From: Gluconacetobacter aggeris
GTDB taxonomy: Bacteria > Pseudomonadota > Alphaproteobacteria > Acetobacterales > Acetobacteraceae
Direction: 5' to 3'
Assembly (NCBI RefSeq): GCF_014174395.1
Contig: NZ_JABEQD010000006.1
Location: forward strand, 62,001 to 126,000
DNA: 64,000 nucleotides
Made by a program: the position numbers and the translations under genes. Under the pieces are notes generated by a model. The model did no database searches. It was not told the origin of the DNA and saw only the letters and a program-made list of their open reading frames with translations. This document shows positions 55,477 to 63,456 of the stretch, piece after piece; within the stretch, counting starts at the first letter, position 1; each line of letters opens with the position of its first letter.

Positions 55477-57789
55477 TCAACCCGCGCGCATCGCCCGCGC
55501 CGCCGCGACCATGCTGGCGATCGCCGGCCAGACCTCGGGCCATTTGCGGGTCTTCAGCCCGCAATCCGGATTCACCCAGATCTGCCGCGCGTCCAGCCGC
55601 CGGGCTGCGGCCTTCAGCAGCGCCACCATCTCGTCCACCGAGGGTTCCCGCGGCGAATGGATGTCATACACACCCGGCCCGATCTCCGCCGGATAGCGAT
55701 GGCCGACAAAGGCATCCAGCAGTTCCATCTTCGACCGCGCGGTCTCGATCGAAATCACATCGGCATCCATCGCCGCAATGGCGGCGATGATGTCATTGAA
55801 TTCCGAATAGCACATATGGGTATGGATCTGCGTCACATCGGCCACGCCGGACGAGGCGATGCGGAAGCAGGCGACCGCCCAGTCCAGATAGGCCTGCCAG
55901 TCGCGCCGCCGCAGCGGCAGCCCCTCGCGCAGCGCGGCCTCGTCGATCTGGATGATCGCGGCCCCAGCCCGCTCCAGATCCACCACCTCGTCACGAATGG
56001 CATAGGCGATCTGGCGGCAGGTGGTCTCGCGCGGCTGGTCGTCGCGCACGAACGACCAGTTCAGGATCGTGACCGGTCCCGTCAGCATGCCCTTCATCGG
56101 CCGCGCCGTCAGCGACTGGGCATATTCCCACCACCCGACGGTCATCGGCTCGGGCCGCGCAACGTCGCCATAGATGATCGGCGGCCGCACGCAGCGCGAA
56201 CCATAGGACTGGACCCACCCATGCCTGGTGAACACGAAGCCCGACAGATGCTCGCCGAAATACTGCACCATGTCGTTGCGTTCGAACTCGCCATGCACCA
56301 GCACGTCCAGCCCCACCTCCTCCTGCCAGCGGACGGCAGCGGCGATCTCCTCCTTCAGGAAGGCCTCATACGCGTCATCGGCCAGCGCGCCCCGGGCCTG
56401 CGCCGCACGCGCCTGACGCACTTCCGGCGTCTGCGGGAACGAACCGATCGTCGTGGTCGGGAAAGGCGGCAGGTCCAGCATCGCGCGCTGCGCGGCCTGC
56501 CGCGCGGGAAACGGCGTCGGGCGGCCCTCCTGCCCGCTTCCTCCGGCGACGCGCGCCTGGACAGCCGGGCTGTTGATACGCGGCGAGGTCCGGCGCGACG
56601 CAACGGCGGCCGCGGCGGCATCCAGTTCCCCGCGCACCGACTCCACACCCGTGTTCAGCGCCCGGGCCAGAATCGCCAGTTCCCCGATCTTCTGCACCGC
56701 AAAGGCCAGCCAGGAGCGCACGTCTTCGTCCAGCGCGGTCTCGCGGTCCAGATCCAGCGGGCTGTGCAGCAGCGAGCAGGACGGCGCAAGCTGGAGCGTC
56801 CGGCCCGAGCGCACAGCCGGCGCAATCCTCGCCAGGATCGCATGCAGGTCGGCCCGCCACACATTCCGCCCGTCGATCACGCCCAGCGACAGCACCAGGT
56901 CGGGCCGCGCCCCATCCAGCACCGGCTGCAACTGCCCGGGCGCCCGCACCAGGTCGATATGCAGCCCGTCGACCGGCAGCGCCAGCGCGGTCGCCAGATT
57001 GTCGCCCAGATCGCCGAAATAGGTCGTCAGCATCAGGCGCGTACCGTCCAGCGCCGCATGAAGCTGGGCATAGGCCTGCGCATAGGCGGCACGCGCCGCG
57101 TCGTTCAGGTCCAGCACCAGACAGGGCTCGTCGATCTGCACCCAGCCGGCGCCGGCATCGGCCAGGGCGCGCAGCACGGCGACATAGACCGGCAGCAGGC
57201 GCGGCAGCAGCGTCAGCGGATCGAAATCGCCACCACGCGCCTTGCCCAGCAACAGGTAGCTGACCGGTCCCAGCAGCACCGGCCGGGTCTCGATCCCCTG
57301 GGCGCGGGCCTCGTTATACTCATCGACCGGCTTGGTCGAGGACAGGCGGAACACCTGGTCGGCGGAAAATTCGGGCACCAGATAATGGTAGTTGGTGTCG
57401 AACCATTTCGTCATTTCCGCCGCCGGCACACCGCCCGCCGCATGCGCGGCATGGCCATGGGCACAGGCGGCCTCGCCCTGCGTGCCGCGCGCCATGGCGA
57501 AATAGGTCGCACTGTCGACCGGCCCGCCGGTCCAGCCATAGACGGGCGGAATCGCCCCCACCATCACGCTGGTATCCAGCACATGGTCGTAGAGCGAGAA
57601 ATCGTTGGACGGGATCACATCCGCGCCCCGGTCGCGCTGCCAGGCCCAGTTGCCGGCACGCAGACGGGCCGCGACGGCCAGCAGCGACGCGGCATCGCTC
57701 CGCCCGGCCCAATGCTGCTCCAGTTCGGTCTTCAGTTCGCGGCGGGGGCCGATGCGGGGGAACCCCAGGGTAGCGACGGTAACGCTCAT
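55477..57789 (-). CDS. metE: Cobalamin-independent methionine synthase
   Basis: A 770-residue enzyme that moves a methyl group from methyl-tetrahydrofolate polyglutamate to homocysteine without B12. The N-terminal barrel begins LGFPRIGPRRELKTELEQHW; the C-terminal catalytic barrel has the zinc ligands in VHGEFERNDMVQYF, MCYSEFNDI and NPDCGLKTRKWPE. The ATG at 57789 starts the MSVTVATLGFPRIG motif; upstream in-frame codons are leader sequence. A cobalamin riboswitch lies 128-300 bp upstream, so it should be off when B12 is available, which implies a B12-dependent MetH elsewhere. Confidence 0.96.
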   Translation of the reverse strand: MSVTVATLGFPRIGPRRELKTELEQHWAGRSDAASLLAVAARLRAGNWAWQRDRGADVIPSNDFSLYDHVLDTSVMVGAIPPVYGWTGGPVDSATYFAMARGTQGEAACAHGHAAHAAGGVPAAEMTKWFDTNYHYLVPEFSADQVFRLSSTKPVDEYNEARAQGIETRPVLLGPVSYLLLGKARGGDFDPLTLLPRLLPVYVAVLRALADAGAGWVQIDEPCLVLDLNDAARAAYAQAYAQLHAALDGTRLMLTTYFGDLGDNLATALALPVDGLHIDLVRAPGQLQPVLDGARPDLVLSLGVIDGRNVWRADLHAILARIAPAVRSGRTLQLAPSCSLLHSPLDLDRETALDEDVRSWLAFAVQKIGELAILARALNTGVESVRGELDAAAAAVASRRTSPRINSPAVQARVAGGSGQEGRPTPFPARQAAQRAMLDLPPFPTTTIGSFPQTPEVRQARAAQARGALADDAYEAFLKEEIAAAVRWQEEVGLDVLVHGEFERNDMVQYFGEHLSGFVFTRHGWVQSYGSRCVRPPIIYGDVARPEPMTVGWWEYAQSLTARPMKGMLTGPVTILNWSFVRDDQPRETTCRQIAYAIRDEVVDLERAGAAIIQIDEAALREGLPLRRRDWQAYLDWAVACFRIASSGVADVTQIHTHMCYSEFNDIIAAIAAMDADVISIETARSKMELLDAFVGHRYPAEIGPGVYDIHSPREPSVDEMVALLKAAARRLDARQIWVNPDCGLKTRKWPEVWPAIASMVAAARAMRAG

Positions 57790-57868
57790 GACTGTCTCGT
57801 CTGGTTGGGCGGTGCCGTCGGGACAGGTGCGCACGCGCGCTCACACCGGCTCAGGGACCGGCGCGGCA

Positions 57869-57916
57869 TCATCCACGCCCCATCCGGACACCCCGCCGGA
57901 GGATCTTCGTGGCCAT
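57869..57916 (-). CDS. Possible 15-codon leader ORF in the metE leader
   Basis: An ATG directly after the 3' conserved riboswitch box is preceded by cagga within that box and opens a frame MATKILRRGVRMGRG ending in TGA. If translated, its ribosome site would be hidden when the riboswitch binds ligand. It may also be chance. Confidence 0.3.
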   Translation of the reverse strand: MATKILRRGVRMGRG

Positions 57917-58090
57917 GGCAGGTCTCCTGGCTCGCGGGTCCGCGCATCGCCGGTCCGGCCTTCCCAGGGCGCAAACCCCAGTGACGCGAATGGACCGATG
58001 CTCGCCGCTTACAGTTGCGGGGGCAGCGCCGGCATCGCACCGGCTTCCCTCTTCGCCACGCCCCAACGGGGACGCGGAACCATGACGTGC
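57917..58090 (-). ncRNA. Cobalamin (B12) riboswitch upstream of metE
   Basis: Read on the minus strand, the region holds the hallmarks of the cobalamin aptamer in order: ggttcc at the 5' side, gaagccggtgcgatgccggc, gctgcccccgcaactgtaag, gtcactggg, tgggaaggccgg and gcgagccaggagacctgcc (the B12 box). Spacing and order fit the family. It controls metE, the B12-independent methionine synthase, a classical target. Regulation by ligand may hide the ribosome site or favour a terminator; a GC-rich stretch at 57865-57900 could take part. Confidence 0.95.
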
Positions 58091-58441
58091 CGGATTAAGG
58101 CACCCGCTCGCATGGTAGTCAACATAATTTGCACATATAAGGATATCGTTATATGTTATTGCCGCGCCGACGCATGACCGGGACCTTACAAAATGTCAGG
58201 GATGGTCCCGCCGTCGGCGCGGCTCGCGATGCGAAAACGCACTCAATCGCGTGAAGACGCTCTTCAAGGCAGGACGGGAGAGCATGCCGCACCTCGTCGG
58301 GCGCGCCACGCCACCTTCTCTCGCTCTGCAAATCTCCAAAAGGCGCCGGCAGATTTCAGAGCCGGGATATCAGCCTGGAGTCGAGGCCGATATCCCCATC
58401 GCTGGGCGAAACGCCCCGCTGCGAACAATAACGGAGAGAAC
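58091..58441. other. 350-bp gap without a recognised gene
   Basis: This stretch between the riboswitch and the stop of the GlcG-type gene holds the probable metE promoter (AT-rich part 58120-58160) and otherwise no domain, repeat or RNA that I recognise. Confidence 0.5.
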
Positions 58442-58933
58442 TTATTTGAGAGCCTGCAGAGCCGTCGTGACAGCTTCCTTGGCCAGATTGGCATCGGTCT
58501 CGCCCTCGCCGCCGCTCAGGCCCAGCGCACCGATCATCCTGTTGCCGATGGTGATCGGATATCCGCCGCCGGCAGGCAGCGTATCGGGCAGGGTGCCGAT
58601 CATGTAATTGCCGCCATTCAGGGCATGTTCCATGTCCGCCGACGGGCGCGCATAGTTCACGGAGGTCTTGGCCTTCATGATCGCCAGCTTCATGCTGCCG
58701 AGTTGCGTGCCGTCCATTTTCTCGAGTGCGACCAGATTGCCGCCCTCATCGACGATCGCAATGGCGACATGCGCATGGATGGCATCGGCGGCCTGCTTCG
58801 CACGCTCGATGAAGGCAAGCGAGGTCTTGAGATCCATGGTGCGTTCATGCGCCAGCGCCGCACGCGGAAACACCGCCCCGGCCACCAGCAAGCAGGACGC
58901 GGCCACCGCGCAGCGCATCGCCGCACGCCGCAC
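58442..58933 (-). CDS. Exported GlcG/HbpS-type (DUF336) heme-binding protein
   Basis: A 163-residue protein with a signal peptide (MRCAVAASCLLVAGAVFPRA, then ALA). The DUF336 core is intact: AFIERAKQAADAIHAHVAIA, IVDEGGNLVALEKMDGTQLG, IMKAKTSVNYARPS and GAGLSGGEGETD-like GALGLSGGEGETDANLAKEA. Family members bind heme or cobalamin or assist glycolate use; the exact role here is unknown. GTG at 58933 has AAGGAGG upstream and gives a normal signal peptide; ATG at 58981 with aaaggtga upstream is a real alternative. It is separated by 116 bp from the OprB gene on the same strand. Confidence 0.85.
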   Translation of the reverse strand: MRRAAMRCAVAASCLLVAGAVFPRAALAHERTMDLKTSLAFIERAKQAADAIHAHVAIAIVDEGGNLVALEKMDGTQLGSMKLAIMKAKTSVNYARPSADMEHALNGGNYMIGTLPDTLPAGGGYPITIGNRMIGALGLSGGEGETDANLAKEAVTTALQALK

Positions 58934-59050
58934 GCGCCCTCCTTCGGTCGAGGAGAAGGACAGGCCGGAGAATAAAATCATGATATCGTCACCTTTGCAT
59001 GGATCGTCTCGGAACGATCAAGGAAGGACCACCTGTTTTCCATAACGGTC

Positions 59051-59079
59051 CAGGCGTGGCCCATTGTGGGCCACGCCTG
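59051..59079 (-). terminator. Strong hairpin after the oprB gene
   Basis: caggcgtggccca and tgggccacgcctg form a perfect 13-bp stem with a 3-base loop, 18 bp past the porin stop. No clear U-run follows. It is the longest perfect stem noted in the window. Confidence 0.6.
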
Positions 59080-59097
59080 CGGAGCGTCAAGGGACGA

Positions 59098-60612
59098 TCA
59101 GAAGTTCGTCGTGAACTGACCGCCCAGGATCGCAATATCCTTGAACGTCGTCGTGGCGCCCGGATGCTGCATATACTGGAAATCGGCCATCAGGTTGGTC
59201 GCCGGCGCCAGATTGATGCTGTAGAAGGCCTCGTAGGCATTTTCCCAGTTCTGGATACCGTAGACCGGGCCCCACTGGTTCGACATGAACGGAAGACCGA
59301 GCGCCAGGGACGATTCCTGCTGGAGGCTGACGGTACGGCTCATGTCGTAATGCTGGAACATGATGCCCATCGCATCGTTCGGACGATGCCACGGCGTGCC
59401 GCTTTCCACGAAGCCGACCCATTCGCGATCGCGCATCGCAACCAGGTTGCCCTGCGCATAGCCCGCGCCGCCTTCGATGATCAGGCCGTTGGTCAGGCCC
59501 TCTCCGTTGCGGACCAGCATCTGGTTGAACATGAACCATGCGACGCTCATGCCGGCTTCATAGCGGCGCGGCTGACCGGTCGCCTGAAAGGAGTTGCCGT
59601 GAATATCCTCATACAGGTTCGGATAGCGCGAATTGTCGTACCAATAGCCGATCTTGTAGTTGCCGCGCAGCTTGTGCTTGCCGAACTCGGGCATCCAGCC
59701 GATTTCGACCTGCGAGGTGACCTTGTCCATGCCGTCCTGCGCGATCGCCCATCCCGAAATACCGCCATTATAGGCATGCGGGCTGACAAGGAACACGCCG
59801 CCCTCGATGTAGGTCTGCTGTGTCGGCCGGATCTTCAGCACGCCGCCCACATTCCCCGACGGCCAGTCGCGGCCGCCGGGATTGTATTTCCCCGGCGCCC
59901 AGTTGCTGCACACCGAGACATTCATGAAAAAGCATGCCGTATAGTCATACGAGAAGAAACTGCCGGTCGGAATGTCACCCACCGACACGATGACGCGCTT
60001 GTTGAAGAAGGTCTTGTCCGCATACATCTCGACAAGATGGGCCACGACGTTGCCGCGCGCGCCGTAGATCTGTTCCGGATTCGTCACCGAATCGCCGGAA
60101 TTGAGGCTGAAGCTGCGGCCATGCCCGTTGATGACCAGCATATGGGTCCACAGCCCCTCCACGCCGGCCAGGCGCTGCCAGTCGATATCCAGCTCTCCCG
60201 CGACCTGCCCCGCCAGCACGTTCGACCGGGTCTTGCCCCCGGTGATATTGCCGACATATTCCTCGTTCAGGGCCAGGTTCAGAAAAACGCCGTGCTTGAG
60301 CAGCCACGGCTGAATGCCGTACCAGTCACCAAACAGATGCGGCGCTCCCGCAAGGGTCGGAATGACGGGGCCGATCGTGAACCCGCCCACATCATCCAGC
60401 GGATACGCCGTCGGCTGGTAAGCCTTGGACGAGACCGCGCCGTATTCGACCGCCTCGCCCTTGCTGGTCGCCGACAGGGGATTATTGCTGCTTGACGATT
60501 GGGCATGACCGTCGCCGGCATGAAGGCCGCATACCAGAATAAAAAACGCTACAAACCGTCCAACACTTTTCACAAAGTGGCGCGACCGGTGACATTCACA
60601 GTGTCCGATCAT
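59098..60612 (-). CDS. Carbohydrate-selective porin, OprB family
   Basis: A 504-residue outer-membrane protein with signal peptide ending GDGHAQ, and the OprB signature stretches PHLFGDWYGIQPWLLKHGVF, GLWTHMLVINGHGRSFS, MYADKTFFNKRVIVSVGDIP and FMSNQWGPVYGIQNWENAYE. The C-terminal end FTTNF is a normal beta-barrel end. It should let sugars diffuse into the periplasm. The fructose dehydrogenase operon starts divergently 0.8 kb away, so fructose or other polyols are likely substrates. The ATG at 60612 has AGGA five bases upstream. Confidence 0.93.
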   Translation of the reverse strand: MIGHCECHRSRHFVKSVGRFVAFFILVCGLHAGDGHAQSSSSNNPLSATSKGEAVEYGAVSSKAYQPTAYPLDDVGGFTIGPVIPTLAGAPHLFGDWYGIQPWLLKHGVFLNLALNEEYVGNITGGKTRSNVLAGQVAGELDIDWQRLAGVEGLWTHMLVINGHGRSFSLNSGDSVTNPEQIYGARGNVVAHLVEMYADKTFFNKRVIVSVGDIPTGSFFSYDYTACFFMNVSVCSNWAPGKYNPGGRDWPSGNVGGVLKIRPTQQTYIEGGVFLVSPHAYNGGISGWAIAQDGMDKVTSQVEIGWMPEFGKHKLRGNYKIGYWYDNSRYPNLYEDIHGNSFQATGQPRRYEAGMSVAWFMFNQMLVRNGEGLTNGLIIEGGAGYAQGNLVAMRDREWVGFVESGTPWHRPNDAMGIMFQHYDMSRTVSLQQESSLALGLPFMSNQWGPVYGIQNWENAYEAFYSINLAPATNLMADFQYMQHPGATTTFKDIAILGGQFTTNF

Positions 60613-61418
60613 CGGAGTCCTATTGGGAATATGGCGAAACTTTTTCTCTATGAAACGCTTCGTCTCGTTTATGGCCGGGAAAGGGGCATCGGGTCATCTT
60701 TCATTTTTGAAAAGGCCTATGATTATAAAGAAATAAAACGCAATCGGCCATGATTGCTCTTTAATCATCATATGCCCGCGCGGGCCCTGCGATGGCCGTC
60801 ATGGGTCCAGGCCGAACCTGCCCCAAACCCACACAGATCCATATTTCCAAAACAGCCTTGCGTAAAGTTTTTTTCACAAAGCGGCGCGCGAATGCCATCC
60901 GTGGATACAAATTAGAAAACGTTTTCCTATTAAAAAAAATTTTAGTTTTCAGGTAAAATCGCGACACAAACAAAACACCAGCCTATTTTTTGATCAATTT
61001 CCGAAATTTTTTAGTAACCATTAAAACAAACTACACAAATATACTGATTTATATGAATTTCATTGGAATTTTTAGAAACTTATTATAATAATATTCTAAA
61101 AATTAAAGAATGAAACTATTTATTATTTTCCTCCAAAAACACGGCAACCCATTCCCATCATGTTATAACATTTTTATTTTCGTCTTTGATTGTTAATTTT
61201 CTGAAAGTCGGAAATCTATTTGAAATTACTCTCGCGTTCAAAAAAACGTTATCTCTTCTTGCTCTTCCACTCACCCTATCAATCCATTGCGTTCTGATAT
61301 TCCGGCGATTATGGATTGCCATCCGTCAGTGACGCTTCAGATCTCAAGGACATCGGAAACATAGTTCGTACGCCTTGATGTTTGCATAATCCATACCTTG
61401 AACTCGTCTGGGAAAAAC
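60613..61418. other. 806-bp strongly AT-rich divergent intergenic region
   Basis: The gap between the porin and fdhS starts is much richer in A and T than the rest of the window, most of all at 60930-61260, which is roughly three quarters A+T. It holds many A- and T-tracts and one 11-bp inverted repeat (61067-61104). No gene is recognised. It probably carries both promoters and binding sites for a nucleoid-type or other regulator. Confidence 0.6.
61067..61104. repeat. 11-bp inverted repeat in the AT-rich fdh upstream region
   Basis: aatttttagaa (61067-61077) and ttctaaaaatt (61094-61104) are perfect inverted copies around a 16-base AT spacer. It could be an operator for fdhSCL or the porin, or form a weak hairpin. 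Confidence 0.4.
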
Positions 61419-61976
61419 ATGGGAAATTCCGATAAAGCGCGGGGGGAGCCCATGCGCGGCCATATGTCCCGCCGCCATATGCTGATGGTATCCGCCGCGT
61501 CGGCATTCGGCCTGCTCCTGCCGTCCTTCCAACCCGGCACAGCCGAGGCCGCGACCGGCGCCACTGTAGACGAAGCCGCTGATTTCATCAGCTTTTCCCG
61601 TTTCGCGACCGGACACAGCACGCTGGACCCTCTGGTCGGCCAGTCGCTGCTGGGTGCCCTGCGCGCACAGAGCGCGCTCTTTCCGGGTCAACTCGCGGCA
61701 CTGGTCAAGATGGTCGCCGACAATAAGCCGGCCGATGTCGAGGCGCTTGAGGAATCCCTGCGCGGCACGCCGCTGCACGACACGCTGCTGCACATCATCC
61801 GGGCCTGGTATTCCGGCGTGATCGAGGACGGCACCAACGCCCGCGTCTATGCTTTTGAAAATGCCCTGATGTATCAGCCTGCGCGCGATGTCGTGGTCAT
61901 CCCGACCTATGCGCATAACGGACCGAACTACTGGGTCGCCGAACCGGCTCCCGTTGAGCAAATGCCGCAATTCTGA
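61419..61976 (+). CDS. fdhS: Fructose dehydrogenase small subunit
   Basis: A 185-residue subunit with a twin-arginine signal (HMSRRHMLMVSAASAFGLLL) and the conserved C-terminal half IIRAWYSGVIEDGTNARVYA plus ENALMYQPARDVVVIPTYAH and NGPNYWV, which match FdhS of Gluconobacter fructose dehydrogenase from memory. The small subunit guides export and stability of the flavoprotein. ATG 61419 gives the distance to the Arg pair found in FdhS; TTG 61398 and ATG 61452 are alternatives. It is first in an S-C-L operon. Confidence 0.92.
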   Translation: MGNSDKARGEPMRGHMSRRHMLMVSAASAFGLLLPSFQPGTAEAATGATVDEAADFISFSRFATGHSTLDPLVGQSLLGALRAQSALFPGQLAALVKMVADNKPADVEALEESLRGTPLHDTLLHIIRAWYSGVIEDGTNARVYAFENALMYQPARDVVVIPTYAHNGPNYWVAEPAPVEQMPQF

Positions 61977-61988
61977 CCGGGGCGTATC

Positions 61989-63428
61989 ATGAAAAATTCC
62001 GTATCGAAATCCCGGAGACTCCTCCGCAGCCTCTGGCTGGCCGCCCCGCTGGTCCTGACGGGGCATGCGATCGCGCATGCCGACACGTCCATGAGCCGTG
62101 GCCATTATCTTGCCATCGCCGCCGACTGCGCCGCCTGCCACACCAACGGCCACGAGGGCGCGGAACTGGCCGGCGGCTATGCCATCGCCTCGCCGATGGG
62201 TGCGATCTATTCGACGAACATCACGCCGTCCAAGACCTATGGCATCGGCAATTACACGCTCGAGCAATTCTCGCGCGCGATCCGCCACGGCGTGCGCGCC
62301 GACGGCGCCGAACTCTATCCGGCCATGCCCTATGGATCGTACAGCCAGCTGACGGACGAAGACGTCGCGGCGCTGTACGATTACCTGATGCATGAGGTCA
62401 AGCCGGTCGACCAGCCCGCGCCGAAGACCAACCTTCCCTTCCCCTTCTCGATCCGTGCCTCGCTGTGGGGCTGGAAGCTGCTGAGCGGCGTCGAGGGCAA
62501 GCCATTCGTGCCCGATTCCACGCACGATGCGGCATGGAACCGCGGCAGATATCTGGTGGATACGCTGGCGCATTGCGGCGAATGCCACACACCGCGCAAC
62601 ATCATGATGGCGCCGAAATCCTCGGCCTATCTCGCCGGCGGCGATCTCGGCTCCTGGCGGGCGCCCAACGTCACCAGCGACAAGGTCGCGGGTATCGGCG
62701 GCTGGTCCGATCAGGAATTGCAGGACTATCTGCGGACGGGCAAATCCGCGCATGCGCGCGCCGCCGGCCCGATGGCCGAAGCGGTGGAACATAGCTTCCA
62801 GTATCTGACGCCGACCGACCTGGCCGCGATGGTCGCCTATCTCAAGACCGTGCCGGCGATTGCCGAGCCCGGCCAGGCCACCGCGAACTTCGCCCATGAC
62901 GGCAAGGCGGCGCCCTTCGATTACGCCGCCGCCAATGCGCGCCGCAACAATAGCTCCCTCAAGGGCATGACCGAAGGGAACGTGCTGTATGAGGACGTCT
63001 GCGCAAGCTGCCACCAGTCGAACGGTAAGGGATCGGCCGACGGATACTACCCCTCCCTGATCGGCAACACGACGACGGGCCAGCGCAACCCGGCCGACCT
63101 GGTCGCCAGCATCCTGTTCGGCGTCGACCGCACGGTCGAGGGCCATCAGGTCCTGATGCCCGGCTTCGGTGCCCAGTCCCTGGTGCAGCGCCTCGACGAC
63201 CAGCAGGTCGCGGCAATCGCCAATTACGTGACCGGTCATTTCGGCAGCGGGCAGGCAACCGTCACCGCCGACACCGTCGCCACCATTCGCGCCGGCGGTC
63301 CCAAGCCCGCCATCGCCCAGCTTTCCGAGCCGCGCGTGCTCGCGGTCCTCGCCATTGTCGGCCTGGTCATTCTGGGCGCTCTCGCCCTGGCGCTTCGTTT
63401 TATCCTCAAGTCCAGACGCGCCGCGTAA
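61989..63428 (+). CDS. fdhC: Fructose dehydrogenase triheme cytochrome c subunit
   Basis: A 479-residue membrane-anchored cytochrome c with signal peptide, three heme sites CAACH (47-51), CGECH (about 196-200) and CASCH (about 338-342), and a C-terminal membrane helix (AVLAIVGLVILGALALALRF) followed by KSRRAA. GHYLAIAADCAACHTNG, GAIYSTNITPSKTYGIGNYT and HQSNGKGSADGYYPSLIGNT match FdhC and related sugar dehydrogenase cytochromes. It takes electrons from the FAD subunit to ubiquinone. It starts 12 bp after fdhS. Confidence 0.95.
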   Translation: MKNSVSKSRRLLRSLWLAAPLVLTGHAIAHADTSMSRGHYLAIAADCAACHTNGHEGAELAGGYAIASPMGAIYSTNITPSKTYGIGNYTLEQFSRAIRHGVRADGAELYPAMPYGSYSQLTDEDVAALYDYLMHEVKPVDQPAPKTNLPFPFSIRASLWGWKLLSGVEGKPFVPDSTHDAAWNRGRYLVDTLAHCGECHTPRNIMMAPKSSAYLAGGDLGSWRAPNVTSDKVAGIGGWSDQELQDYLRTGKSAHARAAGPMAEAVEHSFQYLTPTDLAAMVAYLKTVPAIAEPGQATANFAHDGKAAPFDYAAANARRNNSSLKGMTEGNVLYEDVCASCHQSNGKGSADGYYPSLIGNTTTGQRNPADLVASILFGVDRTVEGHQVLMPGFGAQSLVQRLDDQQVAAIANYVTGHFGSGQATVTADTVATIRAGGPKPAIAQLSEPRVLAVLAIVGLVILGALALALRFILKSRRAA

Positions 63429-63456
63429 GCCGCCGGAAAACAGGAGAGATTCACTC

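Noticed and set aside
55165-57984. Plus-strand open frame of 939 codons opposite metE
   Set aside because: Antisense to metE and its riboswitch; no recognisable domain.
60761-60973. A 70-codon frame in the AT-rich gap
   Set aside because: No ribosome site or domain, and it lies in probable regulatory DNA.
60930-61260. AT-rich region as a possible phage or plasmid attachment site or origin
   Set aside because: No integrase, no direct repeats, no tRNA gene and no iteron-like series were seen.
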